Of a stretch of 64,000 nucleotides of DNA, positions 41,801 through 53,149 are shown in pieces. The position numbers and the translations under genes were made by a program. Position 1 is the first letter of the stretch; each line of letters begins with the position of its first letter. Where the stretch lies: contig BROG01000973.1 in NCBI GenBank assembly GCA_030159075.1, positions 62,001 to 126,000 on the forward strand, written 5' to 3'. The DNA is from Atrina japonica (Eukaryota; Mollusca; Bivalvia; Pterioida; Pinnidae). Below the pieces are notes generated by a model that made no database searches, had not been told where the DNA came from, and saw nothing but the letters and a program-made list of their open reading frames with translations.

Positions 41801-43318
41801 CTGATGTTGGGTGTTGAAAGATGGAAATACTAGTTCCATGAAATGATGTTGATGCAGACGTTGAAGATGGATTGTGGTCAATGTTATCCATAGCGGCAGT
41901 GGTGAAAATATCCTTCCTGAGAATTGATGGACAAACAACACCTTCCATATTGAACTGGGAGACAGCTGCATCACCTAATTGAGCAGATATTTCAAGCACC
42001 CTATCATAAGAGATGCTAATACCGTGATCATGAAGCATTTCAACTAATACCTTTTTCCTGGTTTTTGAATAAGTTGACATTCCAATAAATACGGGAAATG
42101 GAGTCTCACGGTCTTTAGAATGCCTGAAAGTTTTAGCCCCCTCTCTGTATTTTGCGTAACAATTGTACTGAAGCAACTGTGCCATCGCTAAGTCTGTTTT
42201 TGAAGCACCAAATCTTAGCTGAGATTTTATATCAGCACCATGCTCAATCATGCTGACAAACTGTACAAGAAGAGATGGCAATGAATCTTCAATACACTTG
42301 TCATGGAAAGATCCTTGAAAAGGCATTTTATGTTCCACCATATGTTTCCGCAGTATCTTTGCTGCTTTTGCTACAGTCAGTGCCTCCGAATAGTCCATCG
42401 CCTGTGATAATGCTTTGCCGACGTCTTCCTTAAAGGCCAATAAAATATCCCTTCCTTTTTTATGAGCTTCTAGTCCAGGGATCTCTTCCAACAACATTTC
42501 CTTAAGTCTCGTGGAAATTTACACTTGGTACCTCTATTCCCAATTGTACCAAACATTGATTATAGAGACTCACAAGATCAGCCAGACGAAAAAACCATTG
42601 GACCGTCAGCACCTATTTTCGACTCAACAATATAGACAAGAAGCTCTGAAAAGACGATGGGATGGGCCTCCTTCTCTTTTGTTGACAAATTTTCTTGACT
42701 ACTTTGACTTGAAAAATGAGCCCTCTCCCTATTGTAAAGGGCTGTGAGACAAGAACGGTGATATTTTAGTTCCTGTGCAACGACATCACCGCCACTTAAT
42801 CTGGCCATCAGTCTAACGTCATTCAAATTTCTAGCACATTCGTTTAGTCGCTTATCTAAAGCCATCGTCATGGCATGACGAAGTTCAGATTTTGGAGCCT
42901 CTTTTTCACACACAAAAACATACCTTGTCTTCAAGCGAGCTCCTTCTACTTTTTGTTGGTACATTCTGGCATCATCAGATATATTTGTTGCAGATCGCTT
43001 ACGTGCCCTTTCAAGTTTACTATTGCTAAATGAAAGTCTACAGCTTTGGTGATATTTAGCTTTGTTTTCCCTTAGTGTTTCTTCTATGCCACCACCATGA
43101 TCTAACCGATTAGGGTCCAATTTGATTGGCATCTGATGGATTGCATGGAAAAGAGGAATATTTCTTGCAATCATAATGTACCCATCATTATCTCTGTTCG
43201 TTTCGTATCGGGTTGGTGGAGATTTCAGATCTTCATCTTTATCAATCTGACAGAGACAACATTTACTCCAGTCTGTCTCTAAGTTTGATGACAATGGTGT
43301 CTCATCTGCCATTGTCAA
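38832..43318 (-). pseudogene. Academ-like transposase protein with PIN/XPG-like and CXC regions (broken)
   Basis: One long protein of about 1,480 residues starting at ATG 43318 (or 43312). N-terminus: a possible zinc site, CCLCQ ... YHQSCRLSF. Middle: VIAADQPIYATAKQIQWHWP and FGGLHIEMAAFKSIG, strongly patterned text that recurs in many predicted animal proteins and probably belongs to the catalytic core. C-terminal third: NHEEADTRLFVHARHAA, IKANDTDVLVISV and FFHAFTGCDVVSAFRGK. Their spacing of acidic residues resembles FEN1/XPG (PIN) nucleases (EAEA, DxD, GxD). C-terminus: TRCGCKTECHGRCKCFRLTL then PCTALCSCNC, a tesmin/TSO1-like CXC arrangement. Breaks: frameshifts near 42570, 42500, 40560, 39985, 39470 and 39300, and an in-frame TAG near 41636. 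Function in transposition is inferred from the terminal repeats. Confidence 0.75.
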
Positions 43319-44094
43319 TAGTAAAAGGTCATAGATGTATCAATGTATATATATTGACTTTTTCTTATCTAGAAACTGAAAATATTTAAGGTCGAGGGTT
43401 TATCCTTTTACCACCTTACATTATCAAAAGCACATTGAAATATGGGATACAACTAGGTTCATGGTGAATTTACCCCTACTCCTAGCCCGATCGTTCATCC
43501 AACATTATTTAATTCCCGTGCGATCTGTACACCATCCGGGTAACAATTGCCCCATTACCCTTGGCTCGGCTCTCCCGCGCTGGCACACCCTGTCTATTCA
43601 GGTGCGGCTACCTTACTAATACTATTTTAACACCTTTATAAATGGATTATAAATAGTAGGGGCTCATAAGATAGCATTTGGGACACTTTACATTACAACA
43701 AAAGTAAAGCTAATGTTGGACCCCATGCTGAGTTTCACAGCAGTGACATCACCAGTGTGCCCTGGTTGTGCTTCAACTGTCACTCTTTTAATTAAATATC
43801 TATTGAAGATCGAAACTGTATAAAATACGCCTTCAATAATAAATAGCACTGTTTTTATTCAATTCAGAACAAACGCGCAATAGAAATGCTGGGAACTGAA
43901 CACTTACGCTACATTTTTCGGCGCCATTTTGAAAAAAGCTGCCATTTTGAAACAAAATGGCCGGTATTTCACAACGTAATTATTAAAAAATGTCTTTCAT
44001 CATGTTTGAAGTACAAAACAACCATGATTTACGAAAATATAAAACACAGATCAGTTTTCAAAAACAATGTAGGAAGGAATATGCAATAATTTGG

Positions 44095-44257
44095 TGTAGG
44101 TCGCCGCCATCTTGGAAAATGGCCGCCATATTGATTTTTTTGGGTGGCTAACGTGCTTTTTTTATTCAACTATGTTTGGACAATATATGTACCAAGTCTG
44201 ATACTTGCATCACCAACTGAAAGATTTTTCCATATATGGACGTAATCTGCTGGGCTA
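44095..44257 (-). repeat. right terminal inverted repeat of the Academ-like transposon
   Basis: See the left repeat; outermost bases on the + strand are GTAATCTGCTGGGCTA. Confidence 0.78.
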
Positions 44258-44260
44258 TTA
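44258..44260. repeat. right TTA target duplication of the Academ-like transposon
   Basis: TTA directly after the terminal repeat, matching 38412-38414. Confidence 0.8.
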
Positions 44261-44530
44261 GTGAGACAGAGTAGTTGCAAACAAGACTATTATACCGATC
44301 ATAAAATTTGCGAAATGTTGACATCAAATGCAATTTTTTATATACCTGTGTCAATAATTTGTCAGTGAGTAGTTTACCTCTGCATATAAAATCTTCATAT
44401 GTTGAACACGCCCTGTCATATCTGATCATTTGTGAAATATAAAATCCGGGTGATTGTGGGATACTACTACTTAAATGTGGAAAATTAACGATTGGAAAGC
44501 TGAAATCATTGCGTACAATGATTTTCTGCA
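44261..44530 (-). mobile_element. Penelope-like element fragment, 5' side of the Academ-like insertion
   Basis: Minus-strand translation gives RNDFSFPIVNFPHLSSSIPQ and, further on, GKLLTDKLLTQ and STFRKFYDRYNSLVC. These match the end of the Penelope-like reverse transcriptase ORF at 61740-61980. The match stops at the TTA duplication and resumes at 38411. Confidence 0.85.
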
Positions 44531-44699
44531 GTGTTATGGTTCTTGGACTTGGACTCTTATACTAATATAAATCCAGTTTTTTAATCATTCTTAAGATAAT
44601 GATTTGATATTTGGTTTATAGTTTTATTAGTATAGTTATTCCTAATTGTTGATTAAATTTGTCTGTGCCATATTGAAGTCATTTTGTCAATTTATATAT
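44531..44699. other. short AT-rich stretch without feature
   Basis: Nothing recognised. Confidence 0.4.
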
Positions 44700-45345
44700 C
44701 TTAGGGATATGCTTATTGTGTGTCTGGGTGGCTGGGGGGGACACATCTTTTGTCAATTCCTATTTCTTGGTGATATGCACAGTGAGGGACTATAAATCTT
44801 AGGTAGATGGAGTGATTTTGTCAATTCCTATATCTTGACGATATGCTCAGTGGTTGACTATACATCTTAGGTAGATGGAGTGATTTTGTCAATTCCTATA
44901 TCTTGGTGATATGCTCAGTGGTTGACTATACATCTTAGGTAGATGGAGTGATTTTGTCAATTCCTATATCTTGGTTATATGCACAGTGGGGGACTATACA
45001 TCTTAGGTAGATGGAGTGATTTTGTCAATTCCTATATCTTGACGATATGCTCAGTGGTTGACTATACATCTTAGGTAGATGGAGTGATTTTGTCAATTCC
45101 TATATCTTGGCGATATGCACAGTGGGGGACTATACATCTTAGGTAGATGGAGTGATTTTGTCAATTCCTATATCTTGGTGATATGCTCAGTGGGGGACTA
45201 TACATCTTAGGTAGATGGAGTGATTTTGTCAATTCCTATATCTTGACGATATGCTCAGTGGTTGACTATACATCTTAGGTAGATGGAGTGATTTTGTCAA
45301 TTCCTATATCTTGGTGATATGCTCAGTAGGGGACTGTTAACATGC
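44700..45345. repeat. 68-bp minisatellite, about 9 copies
   Basis: Units of 68 bp: gatatgctcagtggttgact + atacatcttaggtagatgga + gtgattttgtcaattcctat + atcttggt. They are nearly identical, with two alternating variants (gctcagtggttgac / gcacagtgggggac). Unrelated in sequence to the 68-bp array at 6545. Confidence 0.95.
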
Positions 45346-45410
45346 TTAATATTTCTAATTAGCCTTGTTTTTATAAAAATATTTCAGCACTAATCATTGT
45401 CTATTTTCAG

Positions 45411-45589
45411 ATCATTTCAAGGGAATATTTGACATGTACCCTACCACAATGAAGAAGCTGTATGTGGTGGACGGTGGTCTGACATTTAACTCTCCCTATC
45501 CATTACTATTACGTCCGCAGCGAAATGTTAATCTCATATTATCTTTTGACTTCAGTGGAAGGCCATCAGATACAACTCCACCATTTCAG
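45411..45589 (+). CDS. cytosolic phospholipase A2, exon 8 with catalytic aspartate
   Basis: The exon encodes FKGIFDMYPTTMKKLYVVDG and onward GLTFNSPYPLLLRPQR, with SFDFSGRPSDTTPPFQ at its end. VVDGGLTFN-x-PYP carries the catalytic Asp (equivalent to Asp549 in human cPLA2-alpha) that pairs with the serine at 3880-4016. It starts after ctattttcag and ends in a full codon before GTAAAT. Confidence 0.96.
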
Positions 45590-46341
45590 GTAAATGTTTT
45601 TCTAAAACAAAAAAAGTGGAATATAGCTTTAAACTTTATAGATTTATATTTTTGGCATGACTAGTGATGGACAGTTCAGAATACTCTCATGAGTTCGTCA
45701 TTTTAAAATCCAAAAGTCTGACTTCTTATATTTGACAAAAACAATATACATACATGTAAGTATAATTTACAACCGAAATTTTGTAAAGCTTAATCTCCAT
45801 TGTTTCATCCTTGATATACCATTTGAAGTACTAATGGTAAAAACTCCATAAATATTAAAAGATCTTGGTGGTATGTAACACAACAACAAAACAAACAAAG
45901 CTTTATATGAATCTTCTTCCTGGTTATCACTATTACTGAATCCACCTCGCAAATTTTTGTTTTTTGTACATTTCTTATTTCCACTGTAATTATTCTGCAA
46001 AATGTCACGCATCATTGTTCTTAGAAGTTAATTTAGTTAATCTATCCATAAACAGATTACAGGAATTTGCAGTGCTGACAGATGTTTTTATTAAACTCTA
46101 GAACATTCACTCTTAACAATAAAATGACATATATTCTGTTTTCATGTCGACAAGTTTAACACCATTTACATCAGCTTCACAATTCAAAATATCCATAAAT
46201 GTTGATTGTATAGTGAAAGTTTATCAGGCTTGTTATAATTGGATAGTCTCTCTACATTGTGTAGTGATGAGTTCTAGATATTTCAGGTGATACATCGAGT
46301 TGAAATTTAATTATTTTGTTCTAATATTTTGTTCCCTTTTT
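45590..46341. other. intron, no recognised feature
   Basis: AT-rich; minus-strand frames near 45770-46015 show no family resemblance. Confidence 0.4.
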
Positions 46342-47278
46342 AGCTCACCTGAATCGAAGGTTCAAAGCTTTACTGATTGCCTTTTGTCCATCGTCTTTCT
46401 GTCCGTCCATCAGTCTGTCTGTAAACTATTCACATTTTTGACTTCTCCTCCAAAACTGCTGAAGGAATTTTGATGAAACTCTATAGGAAGCAAGTACTCG
46501 AGGTCCTCTACCAATTTTATTCATTTCAGCCCAATTGGCCCAGGGGTGGATCCAAGGTGGGGCAAAAGAGGCCCAAGGGGGTACCCCTCTTTAAAAATCT
46601 TCTCCAGTACCTCTGCATGAATTGAAAAACTAACTATATCTGAGTGATCTACATAGATGTTTGTTAATTTCGTTGAAATCGAAAAATAAATGTTTGATAG
46701 ATTTTTTATGTCCTTTTTAGACTTTGTAATTTTTATTAAGTTTTGTATCATTTTGATTTTCTCCACAATTATTTATTGTAATGCATGTATTTTATGTGTT
46801 TTACCTGTGGTTTGGTAGATTTAATTTTTTGAATTTTTTATGAATTTATTAAGACTGCAAAAATGAAAGGGGGAGGGTAATTTTCAACATTTTCAACTTC
46901 TTCTCCAAAACCGCTGAAGGGATGTTGATGAACTTTATAGGAAGTAAGTACTCAAGGTTCTCTTCCAATTTTGTAAATTTTGGCCAGATTGGCATAGGGG
47001 TGTATCAACGGTGGGGCAAAAGAGGCCTCGAGGTGTACCCCTCTTTTAAAATCTTCCCCTCCAGTATTGAAAAACTAATTGTATCTGAGTGATCTACATA
47101 GATGTTTGATTAAAGTGTGGTAATTTCAGAAAACTAATTTTTGACATGTTTTTGACATCTTTCCCAGCTTTGTCATTTTCATTCATTTTTAAGTCTAATC
47201 CATTCCTAAGGAGTGTTAAAATAATTTGTAAATTTGAGATTCCCATATTTGTAAGATACCAACACAATTCAGATGAGC
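46342..47278. repeat. AGCTCACCTGA-ended dispersed repeat, copy B
   Basis: Begins AGCTCACCTGAATCGAAGG and has two halves, each with 'gatgaa.ctctataggaagca agtactc' and 'ggggcaaaagaggcc'. It ends with 'attcagatgagcaatgtggc ccatgggcctcttgt', where the terminal inverted match is degenerate. Confidence 0.75.
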
Positions 47279-47589
47279 AATGTGGCCCATGGGCCTCTTG
47301 TTCTTTGTTCCATATACTAATTCACAGAGCTAAGAGATTTAACCTAATTTTTGATTATTTACATCTGATTCTTTTATATTTTCTTGCAGATTTTCTTGTT
47401 TATTTTTATTTCGTATACAAATTCACAGAGCAAAGATATTTTATTCACCTTGATAAATTACTTTCAATTGTGTAATTGTGTTATTTTTTTTCTTTCCTTT
47501 TGCACAAATTTTGACTAGATCAGACTTGGATCGTTTTTTCTCTATTTGTTTGATGTAGTATTGTAGTATAATCTACAATTTACACATTA

Positions 47590-47880
47590 TTTATTGTTAT
47601 TTCACCAGAACCAAAGGTTCAAGTCAGCTTTTCTGATCAACTTTTATCTGTCATTTGTCCATCTGTCTCATGACTTTTCACATTGTCATTTTCTTCTCCA
47701 AAACTGCTGAGGGGATTTTGATGAAACATTACAGGAAGGAAGTACTCAAGGTCTTCTACCAGGTTTATGTGTGGCCATATTGGTTCAGGGATGGATCCAG
47801 GATAAGGCAAAATAGGTCCCAGAGGGTACCTTATTGAAAAATCTCCAGAACCATTATGCATGATTTGAAAAATGGATTGT
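47590..47880. repeat. fragment of the AGCTCACCTGA dispersed repeat
   Basis: Contains 'aaaactgctgaggggatttt gatgaaacattacaggaagg' and the 'ggatccaggataaggcaaaa' segment of the family; the ends are missing or degraded. Confidence 0.65.
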
Positions 47881-48073
47881 ATCTGAATGGTCTACAGTTT
47901 TTTGTATAATTTGGATAATAAATTTGAGTGTTTTTCAGGTCTTGTCAGACTGTAATTTTATTTCATTTTTGTGTTATTTCTTTGATTATCTAATTTCTTT
48001 CGACTTTTTTGCAACTCCAATTAAATTTAATTTTCTGATTTTACAGTATATATGTGTATATATTTTATAACAG

Positions 48074-48260
48074 GAAATAAAACTTGCTGAGAAATGGGCT
48101 TTATTGAATAAAGTACCTTTTCCAAGGATAGATCCAAATGTGATAAACAGAGAGGGTATGAAGGAATGTTATGTCTTTGAAGAACCAGATGATCCCAAGT
48201 GTCCAGTTGTCCTACATTTTGTACTGGCAAATATCACTTTCCATGACCAGATTAAACCAG
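48074..48260 (+). CDS. cytosolic phospholipase A2, exon 9 of those visible
   Basis: The exon encodes EIKLAEKWALLNKVPFPRID ... CYVFEEPDDPKCPVVLHFVL. LAEKWAxxNKxPFPxID is a conserved group IV segment. Splice sites are aacag before 48074 and GTAAAT at 48261; a G is carried over. Confidence 0.95.
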
Positions 48261-48376
48261 GTAAATATTATTTCCAAAATAAATTTAATAGCTTTATTCT
48301 GTTGATGAATTTGATGTGATTCTCATTATAATCCAAGATTCAGGCAGTGTTTAGATAACTCAGTTCTTGCTTTTAT

Positions 48377-49000
48377 AGCTCACCTGAACTGAAGACTAAA
48401 GTGAGCTATTGTGATCACTCCCCATCATCCATCTGTCTGTAAACTTTTCATATTTTTACTTTTTGTCTAAAACCACTGAAGGGAATTTGACGAAACTTGA
48501 AAGGAATCAAGTGCTCAATGTCCTTTACCAAGTTTGTAGTTTTCAGCTAGATTGGCCCAGGGGTAGGGGCAAAATAGGTCATATAAATTATTCCTCTTTA
48601 AAAATCTTCTCCAGAACTGCTGCATGAATCGAAAAACAGATTATTTTTAAGTGATCTATATGATTGTATGATTCAAATTGGTATTTTTCATAGAAAGCGG
48701 GATATTAATTCTTGATGGTCTTTTAGGTCTTTTCAGACTTTAACATTTTCATTCATTTTTACATGATTTCCTCAATTACATCCCCTTGCATTTGCTGTGA
48801 TGCATTCATTTCATGTGTTTTTCTTGTTATCTTCTAGGTGAAGAAATGTTTTTGTGCAAGAATTTTGATGAAGTTTAATTTTTAGATATCTTTATGAATT
48901 TCTTAAAACTGCAATATTTATGTTTCTTGGCCAGATCAGCCTACATGTACATATTATTCTTAGTCTTCTTTTCACATTTGTAGATGGTTCTCAGGTGAGC
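48377..49000. repeat. AGCTCACCTGA-ended dispersed repeat, copy C
   Basis: The head AGCTCACCTGAACTGAAG is followed by 'actaaagtgagct', which can pair with it. The tail is TCTCAGGTGAGCGATTG. Single-length (about 620 bp), unlike the double-length copies A, B and D. Confidence 0.8.
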
Positions 49001-49272
49001 GATTGAGACCCTCTTGGGCCTCTTGTAATTCTTCATTTGTTGTCTGAAAACATTTGAATATTTTTAACTTTTTCTTGAAAACTACTTTGCCAATCATCTT
49101 TAAATTTTTTATGAAACTTTATTACTGAATGGTAACACATTTTTTTTTTTGTGATCCTGGAACAAAAAATCAGTCCTAAGAAACATGATGTTGACAGAGA
49201 CCAGGCCGAGGTTAATGTCATGTTTATTAGACTGATTAATCACCTAAAACTAAAGCCAGTAATTGTTTTATT

Positions 49273-50235
49273 ATCTCACCTGAACTGAAGGTTCAAGTGA
49301 GCTTTTCTGATCGCCTTTTGTCCGTTGTCTAATGTCTGTCCATAAATTTTTCACATTTTCACCTTCTCCAAAACCGCTTATGGGATTTTGTTGAAACTTT
49401 ATAGGAAGCAAGTACTCAAGGTCCTGTACCAAGTTTGTTCATTTTTGCCAAATCAGCCTAAGGATGGATCCAGGGTGGGGCAAAAGAGGCCCCAGAGGAT
49501 ACCCCTCTTTAAAAATCTTCTACTCCAAAATGGCTGCATGAATTGAAAAAACTAACTGTATCTGAATGATCTACATAGATGCATAATTTTTTTTTTTTTA
49601 ATTTCGTTGAAATCAGAAAATAAATTTTTGACTTTATAGACTTTGTAATTTTCATTAATTTTTGTATGATTTCTTTGATTTTCTCCCCTATTATTCATTA
49701 TGATGCATTTATTTTATGTGTTTTACCTGTGGTTTGGTAGATAAATGCTTTCCTGAAAGAATTTTGCTGAAATTTAATTTTTTGAATTTTTTATGAATTT
49801 TTCAAGACTGCAAAAATGAAGGGGGGGGGAATTTTTCACATTTTCGACTTCTTCTCTAAAACCATTGAAGGGATTTTGATTTACTTAATAGGAAGTAAGT
49901 ACTCAAGGTTCTCTACCAAGTATGTTCATTTTGGCCAGATGGGCCCAGGGATGGATCTAGGGTGGGGCAAAAGAGGCCTCGGGGGTTACCCCTCTTTAAA
50001 AATCTTCTCCAGAACTGCTGCATGGATTGAAAAATTAATTGCATCTGAGTGATTTTTATGGATGCATGATTCAATTTCCTGTTTTTGGAATAAATTGAAA
50101 AACTTATTTTTGACATCCTTCCCAGCTTTGTCATTTTCATTCATTTTATGTCTCCTCCACTCCTAAGGAGTGTTAAAATAATTTGTAAATTTGAGATTCC
50201 CATATTTGTGAGATACCAACACAGTTTAGATGAGC
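49273..50235. repeat. AGCTCACCTGA-ended dispersed repeat, copy D
   Basis: Head atctcacctgaactgaaggt + tcaagtgagct; two related halves; degenerate end 'gtttagatgagcaatttggg'. Most similar to copy B (shared 'tcctaaggagtgttaaaata atttgtaaatttgagattcc'). Confidence 0.75.
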
Positions 50236-51214
50236 AATTTGGGCCATGAGCTTCGTGTTATATGACTATTCATAAGCCCAAATATTCTCAATTTAATGTT
50301 TTAACTCAATAGGCTATATTTGACAGACTGTCCTTTTTTATGCTTTACTAGTGGAAGACCCGTGTTCTCTTCCTGGAACATTGTAAGCAGGTTCTCTCCA
50401 CCACCATTAAAAACTGGCCATCACCATATAAGTGAAAAATTGTTGAGTGTGGCGCAAAACAACATTCAAATAAAAAAAATCCTTTTTCACGCAAACATGA
50501 TCTAAATGTTCGTACAGCCGTTTCCGTGGCTCTTCTGATACTTTTAGCAACCATTTCTTTTAAAAGGAAGATTTTGTATCTCGGTATCCCATTATACCAG
50601 ACGGAAATGGCTGTTTTGATTGGCTATCAGGTTCATATAATTAAAGAAGAAAAACCTTGTATCAAAGAATAACAGAATGTAATGACTGTTTTGATTATCT
50701 GATCGGCTTATACATGAATTGGAATGGGAATGCCAATGTTTTGGTTAAATCGGCGTCCCATGTGGGTAGGGTTAGAGTCAAGTATTTCATTGAAACCTTG
50801 GCTATGTATGAATTAAAATGATTAACTCTGACTATCAATTTCAGTTCAGACCTCAAAGCTCACAATAGGCTGTGTTATCCTTCTCAATACTGCTGTTTTT
50901 CTTTCTGCATTTTCATTCAGTGTCACTTAAGTTTTTCTCTCAAAAGTTACATGTTGGGTGATTTTGTTTTGCTCACCATATTGCTTTGATAGCAGGTCAC
51001 TGGTAGGTGGTTCTTTACATTACATTAACATGTCATTATAATAATATCTTGTGAACCAAAGGAAATTACAACTTCCAATGGGATTCCATTAATAAGACAA
51101 TTTTTTTAAAAATTACATTTCTTTATGTCAGAAATGAATTTATATAAAAAATGTCAAATATTATAATAACATCCCGATTGAGACTTTAATTGGCATGATT
51201 GAAATTTTTTTCAG
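50236..51214. other. intron, no recognised feature
   Basis: No repeat array or exon. A 'gaaatggctgttttgattgg ctatcaggttcatata' segment is loosely repeated at 50680, suggesting an old duplication. Confidence 0.4.
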
Positions 51215-51516
51215 ATGTTTCAAGAATGACAGATGAAGAAAAAGATTTTGCAAATTTTGACATATTTGATGATCCAGATAGACCTTACTCCACATTCAAC
51301 TTTACCTATTCCAACAAAGCATTTGAAAGACTTACCAAACTAACAGAATTTAATACATTGTTATATAAAGACCTTATAATTCAAAAAATAAAGGAGTGCA
51401 TTGTGAGACAAAGAATTAATTTCAAAAATGTTAAACGGCCAATTAGACTTATTGACATTAAAAAACTGAAATTGGTAGATAAACGGAATGAAGAGAGGTT
51501 AAGAAAATTTTTAAGA

Positions 51517-51548
<32 letters not shown>

Positions 51549-51582
51549 CAGACATGATAAACTGTATGAAACAGATAGGTAA
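51215..51582 (+). CDS. cytosolic phospholipase A2, terminal exon
   Basis: The exon encodes DVSRMTDEEKDFANFDIFDD and onward, including PYSTFNFTYSNKAFERLTKL, and ends ...HDKLYETDR before TAA at 51580-51582. In group IV enzymes this is the C-terminal part of the catalytic domain (F-x-I-F...PYSTFNFxYxxxxFxRL). An aspartate tract from a (GAT)n run at about 51521-51548 lies near the end. Acceptor tttttttcag ends at 51214. Confidence 0.95.
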
Positions 51583-51714
51583 ATAATGGAAGAGAAAGTG
51601 ATTCAAAGAGTACAAATGTAGGTTATTTAAAGAATCCAATTTCCTTTTATTGTATTTGATGACGGCAGAACTGGTTTTACTTTGATTCTGATTATGAAAT
51701 TTGTGTAGTTGAAT
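51583..51714 (+). other. start of the cPLA2 3' untranslated region
   Basis: Sequence after the stop with no further coding potential. The end of the transcript is not determined. A candidate polyadenylation signal AATAAA lies at 52733-52738, beyond the minisatellite. Confidence 0.45.
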
Positions 51715-52545
51715 ACAAAATTAGTGCACATCTCATTCCTCTGGTCTGAGGAGCCAAGTGAGATCCTTTTTGTAAATTAGTGCACATCTCATTCCTCTGG
51801 TCTGAGGACCCTTAAGTGAGACCTGTGTTAGTAAATTAGTGCACATCTCATTCCTCTGGTCTGAGGACCCTTAAGTGAGACCTGTGTTAGTAAATTGGTG
51901 CACATCTCATTCCTCTGGTCTGAGGACCCTTAAGTGAGACCTGTGTTAGTAAATTAGTGCACATCTCATTCCTCTGGTCTGAGGACCCTTAAGTGAGACC
52001 TGTGTTAGTAAATTAGTGCACATCTCATTCCTCTGGTCTGAGGACTCTTAAGTGAGACCTGTGTTAGTAAATTAGTGCACATCTCATTCCTCTGGTCTGA
52101 GGACCCTTAAGTGAGACCTGTGTTAGTAAATTAGTGCACATCTCATTCCTCTGGTCTGAGGACTCTTAAGTGAGACCTGTGTTAGTAAATTAGTGCACAT
52201 CTCATTCTTCTGGTCTGAGGACCCTTAAGTGAGACCTGTGTTAGTAAATTAGTGCACATCTCATTCCTCTGGTCTGAGGACCCTTAAGTGAGACCTGTGT
52301 TAGTAAATAAGTGCACATCTCATTCCTCTGGTCTGAGGACCCTTAAGTGAGACCTGTGTTAGTAAATTAGTGCACATCTCATTCCTCTGGTCTGAGGACC
52401 CTTAAGTGAGACCTGTGTTAGTAAATTAGTGCACATCTCATTCCTCTGGTCTGAGGACCCTTAAGTGAGACCTGTGTTAGTAAATTAGTGCACATCTCAT
52501 TCTTCTGGTCTGAGGACCCTTAAGTGAGACCTGTGTTAGAGGCTT
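51715..52545. repeat. 59-bp minisatellite, about 14 copies
   Basis: Units taaattagtgcacatctcat + tcctctggtctgaggaccct + taagtgagacctgtgttag, nearly identical; the first unit is shorter and diverged. It begins 133 bp after the cPLA2 stop codon and may be in the 3' untranslated region. Confidence 0.96.
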
Positions 52546-53149
52546 ACAGACTAGATCAGTTCCAACAAAACTTATGATGAAGTAATATTTCTAATTCAGA
52601 TGAAAAAAAATTACATCATATTGCAAGGGAAAATGTCATTTTAGCTTATTTGAGTTCATCAGCACAGAAATTACAAGTCTGTATTTCGTGAAATACATAA
52701 ACCTACCAAGACAAGGTAGCCGCATGTTTGTTAATAAATAGATCACAATGGCTAAGACATGTGTTCAACATGTTCAAGTTGTAAGCTGGTTAAATGTTGA
52801 CCTGCAGAATCAGATCCAACCACATTTGCCATTAAGTAATATTTTGAATTTAAATACCTATCATAAAATGGGACAAAATTGTGTTTTTCTTTGTAATAAA
52901 TCAAGCTTCCACATAAGTCATTACAATTCTTTTGTTAATGAACAAATGATTAGGTAAGGATAATATTTGTACAAATGATTGTTGTATTACGTAGTGTTCA
53001 AATGCTTTACAAATATAAAAATATCCAATCTCTCAGTTTCTAGCTGCATTAAATGGTGTGTTTTTGGTCACCTGTCATATTGTTATATGAGTGCTAAGTG
53101 AGTATTTCGTCCCCAGGTTCTCTTGCCAGATATAGATGATACAATAAAG
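52546..53149. other. region downstream of the phospholipase gene
   Basis: No gene is recognised. A possible AATAAA lies at 52733-52738. Confidence 0.4.

Larger units (their letters stand above)
38415..44257 (-). mobile_element. Academ-like DNA transposon, 5.84 kb, inactivated
   Basis: Inverted terminal repeats start TAGCTAAGCAGATTAC (left) and TAGCCCAGCAGATTAC (right, on the minus strand). They continue imperfectly for about 160 bp, including 'aaatctttcagtaggtgatg' / 'aaatctttcagttggtgatg', 'gcacgttaaccacc' / 'gcacgttagccacc' and 'aatggcggc' blocks. A 3-bp TTA duplication flanks it. The only gene is a very long minus-strand ORF (38832-43318) with a PIN/XPG-nuclease-like part and a CXC cysteine tail. 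Academ transposons are known for 3-4 bp target duplications and an XPG-like nuclease domain, which is why I place it there; a new related family is possible. Confidence 0.8.

Noticed and set aside
38832..43318. Host gene with introns rather than a transposon protein
   Set aside because: Terminal inverted repeats and the TTA duplication enclose it, and its interruptions are frameshifts of one or two bases without GT-AG introns.
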